This document shows, piece by piece, positions 7,469 to 12,347 of a DNA stretch of 12,347 bases (the stretch's first letter is position 1; every line of letters begins with the position of its first letter). The stretch lies in the NCBI GenBank assembly GCA_900547135.1, contig URFJ01000052.1, positions 1-12,347 of the forward strand, written 5' to 3'. The DNA comes from an uncultured Eubacteriales bacterium (GTDB taxonomy: Bacteria > Bacillota > Clostridia > Christensenellales > CAG-138). The translations under genes and the position numbers were made by a program. The notes beneath the pieces are model-generated. The model was not told where the DNA came from. It worked only from the letters and a program-made list of their open reading frames with translations, and did not search any database.

Positions 7469-7738
7469 CCCTCAGTTGACAAAGGTAAACACGGTTTTCG
7501 CACACCCAGCCCGCGCCGTACTTTGTTCCGGCCGCTTGCCGTAGGGTCCACTACGCCTACGAGGCCGCGCCTCACCCCGCACGGCTGGGAGAGCGAAAAC
7601 TCAGAAGACCTTGAGGAGCCGGATTTGTGGCCAGTTTAAGGCCTAGGAGCGCAGGGCCATTCAGCGCTGTTTGAAGCGACGAGAATATAGAAATGGCAAA
7701 ACGGCACTAAATGCGAGGTTATCCTTGTCAACTAAGGG
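7469..7738 (+). ncRNA. Candidate structured RNA or MITE closed by terminal inverted repeats
   Basis: The ends CCCTCAGTTGACAA (7469-7482) and TTGTCAACTAAGGG (7725-7738) are inverted copies with one mismatch, and both are flanked by TA (7467-7468, 7739-7740). Inside are several further helices. GTTTTCGC (7494-7501) and CCCAGCC (7505-7511) pair with GGCTGGG (7583-7589) and GCGAAAAC (7593-7600) around a symmetric 3x3 internal loop. CGTAGG/CCTACG is at 7540-7545 and 7556-7561. GGCC/GGCC is at 7629-7632 and 7640-7643. AGCGC/GCGCT is at 7648-7652 and 7664-7668. The segment is much richer in GC than its surroundings and has no convincing reading frame. Nested helices closed by a long terminal stem suggest a folded RNA. 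Terminal repeats with TA duplications equally suit a non-autonomous transposable element. No own terminator or promoter is obvious, and the strand is uncertain. Confidence 0.45.
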
Positions 7739-7868
7739 TAATCACTCTGCATAGTAGCGGGTAACTCTGTAAAAACAAGTGAAGAGCTGTCCGTTTCGTG
7801 AGAATTTGAGTTTCTTCTTATCTTTGATTAGATGACAAATAGTCAACTACACGGTGTAAAATATAGGC

Positions 7869-7897
7869 TTGTAATGGGATAATATATGCACTATAAT
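7869..7897 (+). promoter_or_regulatory. SigmaA promoter before the signal-peptide gene at 7952
   Basis: TTGTAA (7869-7874) and TATAAT (7892-7897) are spaced by 17 bases. A second TATAAT at 7903-7908 lies just downstream. The rest of 7739-7951 shows no gene or other structure that I can support. Confidence 0.6.
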
Positions 7898-7951
7898 AAT
7901 TGTATAATGAGTTATCTTTATAGCTTTTATTTGTTTTAGAGGAGGAACCCC

Positions 7952-8131
7952 ATGAGAAAAGCCGTCTGTTTTGCATTGCTCTTAATAATAATCATCCTTG
8001 CCGTATCCCCCGCATTGGCAAAGACGAATGCTCAAGCCCTTTATACAAACGACAAGGAAGCGCCTGAATACATAGAGATGGTAGATCTCATTGGCGAGTC
8101 TTCCTTTATATCCTCCGGTTCAACGTCGTAA
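7952..8131 (+). CDS. Signal-peptide protein, truncated by the sequence junction
   Basis: A strong GAGGAGG site sits six bases before the ATG at 7952. The product starts with a clear secretion signal (MRKAVCFALLLIIIILAVSP, probable cleavage after ALA), followed by KTNAQALYTNDKEAPEYIEM and VDLIGE. After about residue 49 (position about 8100) the DNA becomes the antisense of a phage gene, and the frame ends at a TAA (8129-8131) by chance. Only the first 49 or so residues therefore belong to the original exported protein. Too little is left to name a family. It does not share the DxLIL module of the two genes upstream. Confidence 0.6.
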   Translation: MRKAVCFALLLIIIILAVSPALAKTNAQALYTNDKEAPEYIEMVDLIGESSFISSGSTS

Positions 8132-8331
8132 TCGGCCGCCAGCAACTCGACGGTCACATCGTCCCACTTGATGCGGAACAAATCGCTACTGGTCAGCGTT
8201 TCCTGCAAATAAGTCCATACCGCATACCCCAAGTGTGAAAACTTGCGCCGAATGGCCTTTACCATCGGTTTGTTTCGTTCGTTTACGTCGTGCGGGAACC
8301 AGTCCGCATTTAGTTTTCTCGGTCTTGCCAT
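8041..8331 (-). CDS. Lin1244/Lin1753-like (DUF4373) protein, C-terminally truncated
   Basis: The N-terminus MARPRKLNADWFPHDV, followed by VKAIRRKFSHLGYAVW and VELLAADYDVEPEDIKE, is the typical start of DUF4373 (Lin1244/Lin1753 N-terminal domain) proteins of Bacteroidales phages and mobile elements. These often carry a DnaD-like replication or DNA-binding region further on; that role is from family knowledge. Only about 77 native residues remain (positions 8331 to about 8101). Beyond that the frame reads the antisense of the clostridial gene and ends at a meaningless stop at 8041. Full-length relatives usually exceed 200 residues. It is the last gene of the leftward operon in this window. The start ATG at 8331 has no Shine-Dalgarno sequence, as is usual in Bacteroidetes. 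Confidence 0.8.
   Translation of the reverse strand: MARPRKLNADWFPHDVNERNKPMVKAIRRKFSHLGYAVWTYLQETLTSSDLFRIKWDDVTVELLAADYDVEPEDIKEDSPMRSTISMYSGASLSFV
8094..8106. other. Junction between clostridial and Bacteroidales-phage sequence
   Basis: The plus-strand gene from 7952 and the minus-strand DUF4373 gene from 8331 run head-on into each other here, and both lose their expected continuation within a few bases of position 8100. The DUF4373 protein reads normally to EPEDIKE and then becomes nonsense. Ribosome-binding-site usage changes completely across the point. This fits an artificial join of two genomes; a genuine recombination is possible but less likely. Confidence 0.75.
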
Positions 8332-8357
8332 AATTTCCCAACCTTAAATTTTCTTAC

Positions 8358-8579
8358 TCATTTAGTTTTCGGAATCCAATTCCCACAGTAATCGGAGCAG
8401 TGACGAGCTTCGAAATAGCTTTCGGGGACATCGTGGTATTCGCATTCACCATACCCGTTGGCGTCTTCATACTTGAAGCAATTGCACGATCCGCACACCT
8501 TGGTTCCGTTCTCCGTCACCCTGTTGTATTCCGTATCGATGTCGGCGGAGTACCCGGGGCATGTGTCAGGCTTATTCAT
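8358..8579 (-). CDS. Small cysteine-rich protein (73 aa), unknown function
   Basis: The protein has seven cysteines in 73 residues (7, 29, 32, 34, 46, 61, 65), arranged as CGSCNCF near the middle and CSDYCGNW near the end, with a His at 49 and another at 60. This pattern suggests one or two bound zinc ions, but the fold is not one I recognise. It begins MNKPDTCPGYSADIDTEY and ends with IPKTK. It lies 26 bp upstream of the DUF4373 gene in the phage-like operon and is followed by no terminator, so co-transcription is likely. The neighbouring 94-residue product is also Cys-rich, and the two may be related in function. Confidence 0.7.
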   Translation of the reverse strand: MNKPDTCPGYSADIDTEYNRVTENGTKVCGSCNCFKYEDANGYGECEYHDVPESYFEARHCSDYCGNWIPKTK

Positions 8580-8600
8580 AATTATATCGTGTTTTTATGG

Positions 8601-8885
8601 TTAAAATGGAAAATCTCGTTCCTCCTCCGTCCGGCGCTCCCTGCACGTGCTTTCGAGACTGGCGGACAAATAGAGCGGGTCATATAGACATCCGATCCGC
8701 TTGGCGACCCACAGCGGTACCCGCCCGTCGCCGATGTACGCCGCCATGATCGCATCGCACAGCTCGCATTCGTCGTGCTTGATGCACCGATCGCAATTCT
8801 CGGCGTCCCAGGCCGCCAACTCGCTGCGGCTGCCAAACGTCCTTACGGGCGTGTCTTTTTCAAAGGGGTGGTTGTTCCATTCCAT
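8601..8885 (-). CDS. Small phage-type protein with CxxC clusters (94 aa)
   Basis: The central motif ENCDRCIKHDECELCDAIMA (residues 29-48) has four cysteines in a CxxC-x5-CxxC arrangement, a probable zinc-binding knuckle. Two further cysteines are at 66 and 81. The following part (AAYIGDGRVPLWVAKRIG) is helical. Proteins of this shape are common as uncharacterised products in phages of Bacteroidales; I base that on general familiarity and cannot name the family. It starts at an ATG at 8885, 11 bp after the stop of the gene upstream, and ends 21 bp before the next start, so the spacing is that of a compact operon. Its role is unknown. Confidence 0.7.
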   Translation of the reverse strand: MEWNNHPFEKDTPVRTFGSRSELAAWDAENCDRCIKHDECELCDAIMAAYIGDGRVPLWVAKRIGCLYDPLYLSASLESTCRERRTEEERDFPF

Positions 8886-8896
8886 AATCGGGGATA

Positions 8897-9163
8897 TTAG
8901 TTTGCCAAATACAGCCGTACACGGCCATCGATGTAAAACTGGATCCGCAGCCCCAGCGCCTCCAATACATCCGCATAATTCTCACGGATATAGTGGGCTG
9001 CCCGAGGGTCTGAAACATAATCGCGATAACGGATCACGACACGGCGCAAATCTCGCACATTGTCGGTATTAACAATATCATTGAACGAGGAGGTGCAATA
9101 CTTGTAAAATCGGTGATGTACCTCTTTCGCCGCGTCCTTCATTTGCTCGAAAGTCTGTTCCAT
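8897..9163 (-). CDS. Hypothetical phage protein (88 aa), helical and arginine-rich
   Basis: The 88 residues contain no recognised motif. The N-terminal half is a long helix (MEQTFEQMKDAAKEVHHRFY). The middle is rich in arginine and tyrosine (RDLRRVVIRYRDYVSD), and the C-terminus forms a probable beta-hairpin (LRIQFYIDGRVRLYLAN). The basic surface would suit nucleic-acid binding, but that is only inference. The ATG at 9163 has an AT-rich upstream region without a ribosome binding site. The gene sits 12 bp after the helix-turn-helix gene and 11 bp before the next one. Confidence 0.65.
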   Translation of the reverse strand: MEQTFEQMKDAAKEVHHRFYKYCTSSFNDIVNTDNVRDLRRVVIRYRDYVSDPRAAHYIRENYADVLEALGLRIQFYIDGRVRLYLAN

Positions 9164-9175
9164 TTCATACGGTTT

Positions 9176-9415
9176 TTATAGGTGATCCTTTCCGCCCATC
9201 CACTCGAACGGATCGGGCATACAGTCCAGTTTTGCGCGGTCATTTACCGGTGACTTTACACGACGATGCAACCCTTGCCGATATATCATCATCTCTATGC
9301 TGCGAACCGATCGTCCGTACTCCTCGGCGATTGCCTGCACATCCTCGCCGGACAGATAGCGGGCGATTACGTCCTGCACCTCGAATTTGTCCCATCGTCT
9401 GTACATCTTTCCCAT
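9176..9415 (-). CDS. Small helix-turn-helix DNA-binding protein (79 aa)
   Basis: Residues 8-48 form a compact three-helix DNA-binding unit. WDKFEVQDVIARYLSGEDVQ is followed by AIAEEYGRSVRSIEMMIYRQ, with the turn at EEYGRS and the recognition helix at RSIEMMIYRQGLH. This resembles the Myb/GcrA/sigma-region-4-like motifs in which a leading aromatic residue (W8) and a GRS-V-S-I-x-x-x-I/L pattern are typical. The C-terminal 30 residues (VKSPVNDRAKLDCMPDPFEW) look unstructured. It probably regulates transcription of phage genes, as inferred from fold and location. A second in-frame ATG lies three codons in (MYRRW). It starts nine bases after the stop of another DNA-binding-type gene. Confidence 0.72.
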   Translation of the reverse strand: MGKMYRRWDKFEVQDVIARYLSGEDVQAIAEEYGRSVRSIEMMIYRQGLHRRVKSPVNDRAKLDCMPDPFEWMGGKDHL

Positions 9416-9424
9416 CGCTGCGGA

Positions 9425-9712
9425 TTATTCGTGATTGTCGAACCAGCTGGCGCGGTTGCTTTGCGAGGCGACCAGCTCTATACGTTCCGCCAGCACACGG
9501 CACTTACTATTGCGGGTTCCGTCTTTGATTATTTCAATCAGCCCCTCGGTAGCCCACCGATCGACCGTACCACGGCCGAATTTCCGGTAGCATTGTGTGA
9601 GGGTGTAGTATTTCGTATCGTCGGCCAGCTCCGCCCGGGCCATACGATACCCGGCAGCGTAGGCGGCGGCTATCTGCTGCAAATGCAGTCGGTCAAGGGG
9701 TTCGTGGTTCAT
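9425..9712 (-). CDS. Excisionase-like / winged HTH phage protein (95 aa)
   Basis: After a helical N-terminus (residues 5-30, LDRLHLQQIAAAYAAGYRMA) there is a segment typical of MerR/excisionase-type domains. YYTLTQCYRKFGRGTVDRWA (35-54) reads as two helices with the turn at FGRG, followed by GLIEIIKDGTRNSKCRV (58-73), which looks like a wing, then a final helix to about 87. In phages such small proteins act as excisionases or transcriptional regulators. I cannot tell which applies, since no integrase is in the window. It starts 4 bp after the preceding gene's stop, so translation may be coupled. Confidence 0.7.
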   Translation of the reverse strand: MNHEPLDRLHLQQIAAAYAAGYRMARAELADDTKYYTLTQCYRKFGRGTVDRWATEGLIEIIKDGTRNSKCRVLAERIELVASQSNRASWFDNHE

Positions 9713-9716
9713 GGTA

Positions 9717-9920
9717 TTACGATTTACGGGTTACTTTGATAACGCCGGTTCCCCTCAATGCGGAGACCGACAATTTGATGTTTTTACCCTTGCAGTAGCG
9801 GCTGGCGTTGGCCCGCACGCTCGATTCGGTAAACTCGGCAACGCTGAACTCGACGCTTTCGCCAAGCCTCAACGCGGCAAAGGTTTCGGTAAAGTTTACG
9901 GTTCGGACTAATTCGGCCAT
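9717..9920 (-). CDS. Small hypothetical phage protein (67 aa), possibly DNA-binding
   Basis: The product begins MAELVRTVNFTETFAALRLG and continues with a serine/arginine-bearing helix (ESSVRANASRYC, 33-43). It ends in alternating hydrophobic and basic residues (NIKLSVSALRGTGVIKVTRK) that would make two beta-strands. The strand-helix-strand order with basic residues on the helix resembles small phage DNA-binding proteins, but no family match is claimed. It is preceded by the intergenic hairpin at 9946-9989 and followed after only 4 bp by the excisionase-like gene. Confidence 0.65.
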   Translation of the reverse strand: MAELVRTVNFTETFAALRLGESVEFSVAEFTESSVRANASRYCKGKNIKLSVSALRGTGVIKVTRKS

Positions 9921-9945
9921 AATTGAAAATCTGTGTTTGTTTTGC

Positions 9946-9989
9946 TCCCGGGGGCGGAGTTGAACCGCCCACGTGCCACCCGGTCGGGA
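9946..9989 (-). other. tRNA T-arm-like minihelix in the phage operon
   Basis: Read on the minus strand, a 6-bp stem GGGCGG/CCGCCC encloses the 7-base loop TTCAACT, which fits the T-loop consensus TTCRANY, with G-C closing the loop as in tRNA. An outer helix TCCCG/CGGGA follows, and the 3' side continues GCA, like an acceptor end. No D-arm or anticodon arm is present and no matching 5' acceptor lies at full tRNA distance. There is no U-tract, so it is not a normal terminator. Confidence 0.4.
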
Positions 9990-9995
9990 AATTTG

Positions 9996-10205
9996 TTACT
10001 TATCGCATTCGCCCATCTCGCATTCGGGGGCGGTTGTGAGTTCTCCGATGGAAAACCAACAAACTTTCTCATCGCCATTTACAAGCGCATTCTGTTTCAC
10101 ACAGTACTGCGATTCGTTGTACAGATAGTGGCATATTGCCGTTACCGTTCCGGAGAATCCGGACACTGTGCTGCGAACTTTGTCACCCAATTTAATTCTG
10201 TTCAT
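9996..10205 (-). CDS. Small hypothetical protein with KOW/SH3-like N-terminus (69 aa)
   Basis: The sequence MNRIKLGDKVRSTVSGFSGT has the pattern of a KOW/SH3-like barrel start (hydrophobic-G-D-x-V, then G-x-x-G-T-V). The KVCWFSIGEL segment at 47-56 could form the closing strands. Such barrels often bind nucleic acid or other proteins. The C-terminus has two cysteines in an acidic tail (ECEMGECDK). An in-frame start 14 codons earlier would overlap the YopX-family gene; ATG 10205 is preferred because it lies 4 bp after that gene's stop at 10210, the spacing seen elsewhere in this operon. Function unknown. Confidence 0.65.
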   Translation of the reverse strand: MNRIKLGDKVRSTVSGFSGTVTAICHYLYNESQYCVKQNALVNGDEKVCWFSIGELTTAPECEMGECDK

Positions 10206-10209
10206 AGTC

Positions 10210-10678
10210 TTAGTTAGTTTTGTGCCTTTCGGCGGTTTGTTTTTCAATCAATTCGGGGTTATCGTGGATATTGCCGACGAGAAATCCGAGACACGGATTA
10301 AAACCACACTTATCGGGGTTATTTGTGTGGAGTTCTTTCAATAAAACATAGCCAAATCCACCCTCTGTATTATTCCATGAAACAACATAGTAGTGTAAAT
10401 GTTTCGGGTCTATTCCGGCGGTGTTTACCAAAAAGGCGTATTCGTCTTCTGCATATTTGTTTGAGAAATGCAACACAATATCCCCCCTCGTAAATCTCTT
10501 TACCGTGTTCGTCTTTCAACCCCGTGTACTGGCCGACGGTGGCGGGATCGACCCGAACCCAGTATTTTAGTTCTTCGCTCCAAATGAGGGTTACCCCATC
10601 GCGCGTATCAAACCACAAGGAACCGAATACCCATTTCCTTTCTGCGATACCTATACCTCTGTACCTAATCTCTCTCAT
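10210..10678 (-). pseudogene. YopX-family phage protein with a one-base frameshift in a G6 run
   Basis: The first frame from the ATG at 10678 (MREIRYRGIGIAERKWVFGS) reaches QYTGLKDEHGKEIYEG, the hallmark of YopX proteins, then runs into nonsense (GYCVAFLKQ). With one base fewer in the run of six G (10487-10482, minus strand) the frame reads YEGDIVLHFSNKYAEDEYAF and continues to LVGNIHDNPELIEK, the typical YopX C-terminus. The restored protein has about 155 residues, which is normal for the family. YopX proteins are frequent in phage early operons of Firmicutes and Bacteroidetes and have no settled function. The homopolymer suggests a sequencing error or recent slippage; programmed slippage is a less likely option. 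It is the first gene of the leftward operon. Confidence 0.82.
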
Positions 10679-10700
10679 AATCTCGCTATTTTGATTATAT

Positions 10701-10750
10701 TTGTAATTACTATTGTAATTACAATGCAAATATCTAAATAATTATTTAGA
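10701..10750. promoter_or_regulatory. Palindromic operator region between the leftward operon and the repressor
   Basis: TTGTAATTAC (10701-10710) and GTAATTACAA (10715-10724) form a perfect inverted repeat around TATT, and each arm contains the palindrome GTAATTAC. A second, 18-bp perfect palindrome, TCTAAATAATTATTTAGA, occupies 10733-10750. They lie between the YopX-family start (10678) and the repressor start (10777), where a phage switch repressor would bind. The Bacteroidetes-like -7 element TATATTTG is present on the plus strand at 10696-10703. Confidence 0.65.
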
Positions 10751-10776
10751 AAAACAAAATAATTATATTAAAATTT

Positions 10777-11136
10777 ATGACAACAAAAGAAAAAATAAAA
10801 TATTATATTGATAGTAAGGGAATTAGCAAGAACAAATTTTATACTATAACCGGACTATCTACATCTTTTTTGGATAGTGGAAACACTATTGGCGTCGATA
10901 AGGCAAAAATAATTATAGAGAAATTTCCGGATTTAAGTTTAGAGTGGCTTGTGCTTGACCGAGGCCCAATGCTCGCAAATAATAAAGTCCCTGAAGAAAA
11001 AAATGATAAAAATTCGGAACGAATCGATAAATTATTGGATATTGTCGCCTCCCAGCAAAAGACGATCGAATTATTAGCCCAAAAAGGGGCTGCGGCGGAT
11101 GTGCAGGGTGTTGCTGGCAAGGCGGTACAAGGATAA
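10777..11136 (+). CDS. Phage repressor-like HTH protein with C-terminal coiled coil
   Basis: The N-terminal 65 residues have the form of Bacteroidetes CI-like repressors. MTTKEKIKYYIDSKGISKNK is followed by FYTITGLSTSFLDSGNTIGV, with the helix-turn-helix at about 16-36. The PDLSLEWLVLDRGPML segment at 51-66 corresponds to the usual P-x-L-(N/S)-x-x-W-L-(L/V)-x-G-x-G-x-M-L signature of this group. A helical region at 80-103 (SERIDKLLDIVASQQKTIEL) probably mediates dimerisation. There is no peptidase domain, so induction by RecA-type self-cleavage is not expected. It is divergent from the leftward operon across a set of palindromic sites that are its likely operators. Confidence 0.83.
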   Translation: MTTKEKIKYYIDSKGISKNKFYTITGLSTSFLDSGNTIGVDKAKIIIEKFPDLSLEWLVLDRGPMLANNKVPEEKNDKNSERIDKLLDIVASQQKTIELLAQKGAAADVQGVAGKAVQG

Positions 11137-11282
11137 AACAACCCGAACGATTTATACTGACACCCGATTATCCGATCAAAGACGCGGCCCGGCCTCACAA
11201 CCTCGACACGACCGCCACGACAAAACGGATTACAAAACTGGATATATTATTGTTTCACGCTTTCGCAGAATAATCCAATGCT

Positions 11283-11969
11283 ATGGTTAGCTTTAGAAAA
11301 AGAATTAAAATTGCTCCGGGCGTAAATTTGAATTTAAGTAAAGGAGGCATTAGCACCTCGTTTGGTGTAAAAGGCGCATCCGTTAGTGTTGGTAAAAGAG
11401 GAGTATATATAAATAATGGTTTGCCGGGCACAGGGATTTATAAACGCACAAAAATATCCCGCTCTTCAACAAAGAAAAGTCATACACTCCCCGTTGAAAT
11501 AGGCGAGACAACAAATACCCAGAATTTATCGGATGCCCAAGTCCTCCTTAATGATCTGCGTTCCAAATTGGAAAAGTTGGAATTGAGGGATAAAAATGTC
11601 GTTATAGAGACTGAAACTTTCAATATGTACCTTTTCGGGACAATAAGGAATATTTTGAAAGATATGGGTGTAAATTTTCAAACCCTTGTAAAAAAATCAA
11701 CAAATTGTGTTTTGGTCGGCGATAAAAGAAGACCATCCAAATATACGCGTCTAAAAATAGAGACTTACAGGCAAGAGGGGCAAAAAATATCGTTAATGAA
11801 AATATCGGTTCTTGACACCCCAACGATCAGCACAACCATAACCGAAATACCGACTAACATCACTCAAAAGAATATAGTGCAAAATAAAAAACTCCAAAAA
11901 ATCATCCGAGTACTTTGGTGTATTTTAGGATTTATATTCCTGATTATATTGTTAGCCACAACAACATAA
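11283..11969 (+). CDS. DUF4236 protein with BRCT-like segment and C-terminal membrane anchor
   Basis: Residues 1-56 are a clear DUF4236 domain: FRKRIKIAPGVNLNLSKGGI, then STSFGVKGASVSVGKRGVYI, then GLPGTGIYK, a glycine-rich beta-strand repeat of unknown role. A helix (LSDAQVLLNDLRSKLEKLEL, 82-101) follows. Residues about 108-178 resemble a divergent BRCT fold: strand VVIETETFN, a helix ending LKDMGVN, then KKSTNCVLVGDKRRPSKYTR with a following helix, as in BRCT domains where the central pattern is K-x-T-x-x-(L/V)-V-G. A single hydrophobic helix (207-225, IIRVLWCILGFIFLIILLAT) ends the protein and would anchor it with the bulk in the cytoplasm. The gene lies 146 bp after the repressor; I see no clear feature in that gap. 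Its role in the phage is unknown. Confidence 0.75.
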   Translation: MVSFRKRIKIAPGVNLNLSKGGISTSFGVKGASVSVGKRGVYINNGLPGTGIYKRTKISRSSTKKSHTLPVEIGETTNTQNLSDAQVLLNDLRSKLEKLELRDKNVVIETETFNMYLFGTIRNILKDMGVNFQTLVKKSTNCVLVGDKRRPSKYTRLKIETYRQEGQKISLMKISVLDTPTISTTITEIPTNITQKNIVQNKKLQKIIRVLWCILGFIFLIILLATTT

Positions 11970-11977
11970 TAAAAAAT

Positions 11978-12004
11978 CCCCGGAGTGATCCGGGGTGTCG
12001 TTTT
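11978..12004 (+). terminator. Intrinsic terminator after the DUF4236 gene
   Basis: A perfect 7-bp stem, CCCCGGA (11978-11984) and TCCGGGG (11989-11995), with the tetraloop GTGA, is followed by TGTCG and TTTT (12001-12004). An A-run precedes the stem. It lies 9 bp after the DUF4236 stop codon. Confidence 0.8.
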
Positions 12005-12061
12005 CCCTCTATCTTTGCCGATGTTGTCCTTTCGACCTCAACATGAATATCAAATATACAT

Positions 12062-12347
12062 ATGACGCAGAAACAAGCCATACAATTATTTGAAGAGCGC
12101 AAGGTGCGCACCGTATGGGATGACCAAACGGAGGAGTGGTATTTTTCGATCGTGGATGTCGTCGGTGTATTGACCGACAGCGTGAATCCTACGGACTATA
12201 TCAAAAAGATGAAGAAGCGCGATCCGGAGCTATCCAAAGGGTGGGGACAAATTGTCACCCCCCTTTCCGTGCAGACTGCTGGAGGTCGCCAACGGGTGAA
12301 CTGCGCCACGACGCAGGGTATGTTCCGGATCATCCAGTCAATCCCCT
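12062..12347 (+). CDS. Bro-N family protein (phage antirepressor / DinD-like), N-terminal part
   Basis: The visible 95 residues begin MTQKQAIQLFEERKVRTVWD and continue with EEWYFSIVDVVGVLTDSVNP, the conserved Bro-N (PF02498) opening. This is followed by YIKKMKKRDPELSKGWGQIV, TPLSVQTAGGRQRVNCATTQ and GMFRIIQSIP. Bro-N domains bind DNA and occur in phage antirepressors, in baculovirus BRO proteins and in DinD-like proteins. In Bacteroidales this particular form, with an RVN(C/V)A(T/D)xxGMFRIIQSIPSPKA-like core, is common in phages and mobile elements. The C-terminal part that would tell these apart lies beyond the window. It follows a terminator, so it starts a new transcription unit. No ribosome binding site is visible, as in the neighbours. 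Confidence 0.85.
   Translation, partial: MTQKQAIQLFEERKVRTVWDDQTEEWYFSIVDVVGVLTDSVNPTDYIKKMKKRDPELSKGWGQIVTPLSVQTAGGRQRVNCATTQGMFRIIQSIP

Noticed and set aside
7952..8100. Third member of the DxLIL-EQA protein pair
   Set aside because: The 49 native residues contain only a signal peptide and a short mature stretch, with none of the shared motifs.
8400..9072. Plus-strand frames of 95 and 123 codons, and an alternative minus frame at 8582-8836
   Set aside because: They overlap the compact leftward operon, and their composition (Ser, His, Pro, Arg rich) is that of out-of-frame translation.
9232..9739. Plus-strand frames of 98 and 157 codons opposite the HTH genes
   Set aside because: The minus-strand products have recognisable DNA-binding motifs and operon spacing; the plus-strand products have none.
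12029..12082. Short upstream frame starting ATG AAT ATC overlapping the Bro-N start
   Set aside because: Only 16 codons, out of frame with Bro-N, with no ribosome binding site; a leader peptide cannot be supported.
1..12347. CRISPR arrays, complete tRNA genes or rRNA
   Set aside because: No regularly spaced direct repeats, no complete cloverleaf and no rRNA-like segments were seen; the only tRNA-like signal is the isolated T-arm at 9946-9989.

Overview
The window looks like two unrelated pieces of DNA joined near position 8100. Positions 1 to about 8100 carry a Clostridia/Firmicutes chromosomal segment: strong AGGAGG-type ribosome binding sites, sigmaA-like TTGACA/TATAAT promoters, a T-box leader, and housekeeping genes in a typical Firmicutes arrangement. 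Positions from about 8100 to 12347 look like the lysogeny/early region of a Bacteroidales phage or prophage: a run of very small genes without recognisable Shine-Dalgarno sequences, a repressor transcribed away from them, and YopX, Lin1244/DUF4373, DUF4236 and Bro-N family proteins.

Left part, minus strand: the 5' end of clpP (1-200) downstream of tig (trigger factor, 224-1546, own promoter), then degV (a FakB-type fatty-acid-binding protein, 1733-2605) and leuS (2904-5315). leuS is preceded by a leucine-type T-box leader (5358-5596) with a clear promoter. A 45-residue membrane protein (2695-2832, plus strand) diverges from degV and shares a perfect bidirectional terminator with leuS. Together these are protein quality control (Tig folds nascent chains, ClpP degrades failures), lipid handling and leucine charging.

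Positions 5640-8100, plus strand: an AT-rich accessory stretch. It holds a promoter, a secreted-protein gene broken by one frameshift and one in-frame stop (5748-6838), and an intact gene (6905-7465) whose protein shares a roughly 75-residue module with the broken one. Next is a GC-rich 270-bp element (7469-7738) closed by near-perfect terminal inverted repeats and full of internal hairpins, either a structured RNA or a MITE. A signal-peptide protein gene starting at 7952 is cut off by the junction.

Right part: a truncated DUF4373 replication-type protein and eight further small genes on the minus strand (8358-10678), including two helix-turn-helix proteins, two Cys-rich proteins and a YopX-family gene with a one-base frameshift in a G6 run. 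One intergenic gap contains a tRNA T-arm-like hairpin. A control region with palindromic operators (10701-10750) separates this leftward operon from a plus-strand repressor (10777-11136), a DUF4236 protein with a probable BRCT-like segment and a C-terminal membrane anchor (11283-11969), and a Bro-N protein that runs off the end.

The best candidates for something undescribed are the 270-bp element, the paralogous secreted proteins beside it, and the T-arm minihelix in the phage operon. The junction itself is most simply an assembly chimera, so gene neighbourhoods should not be read across position 8100.
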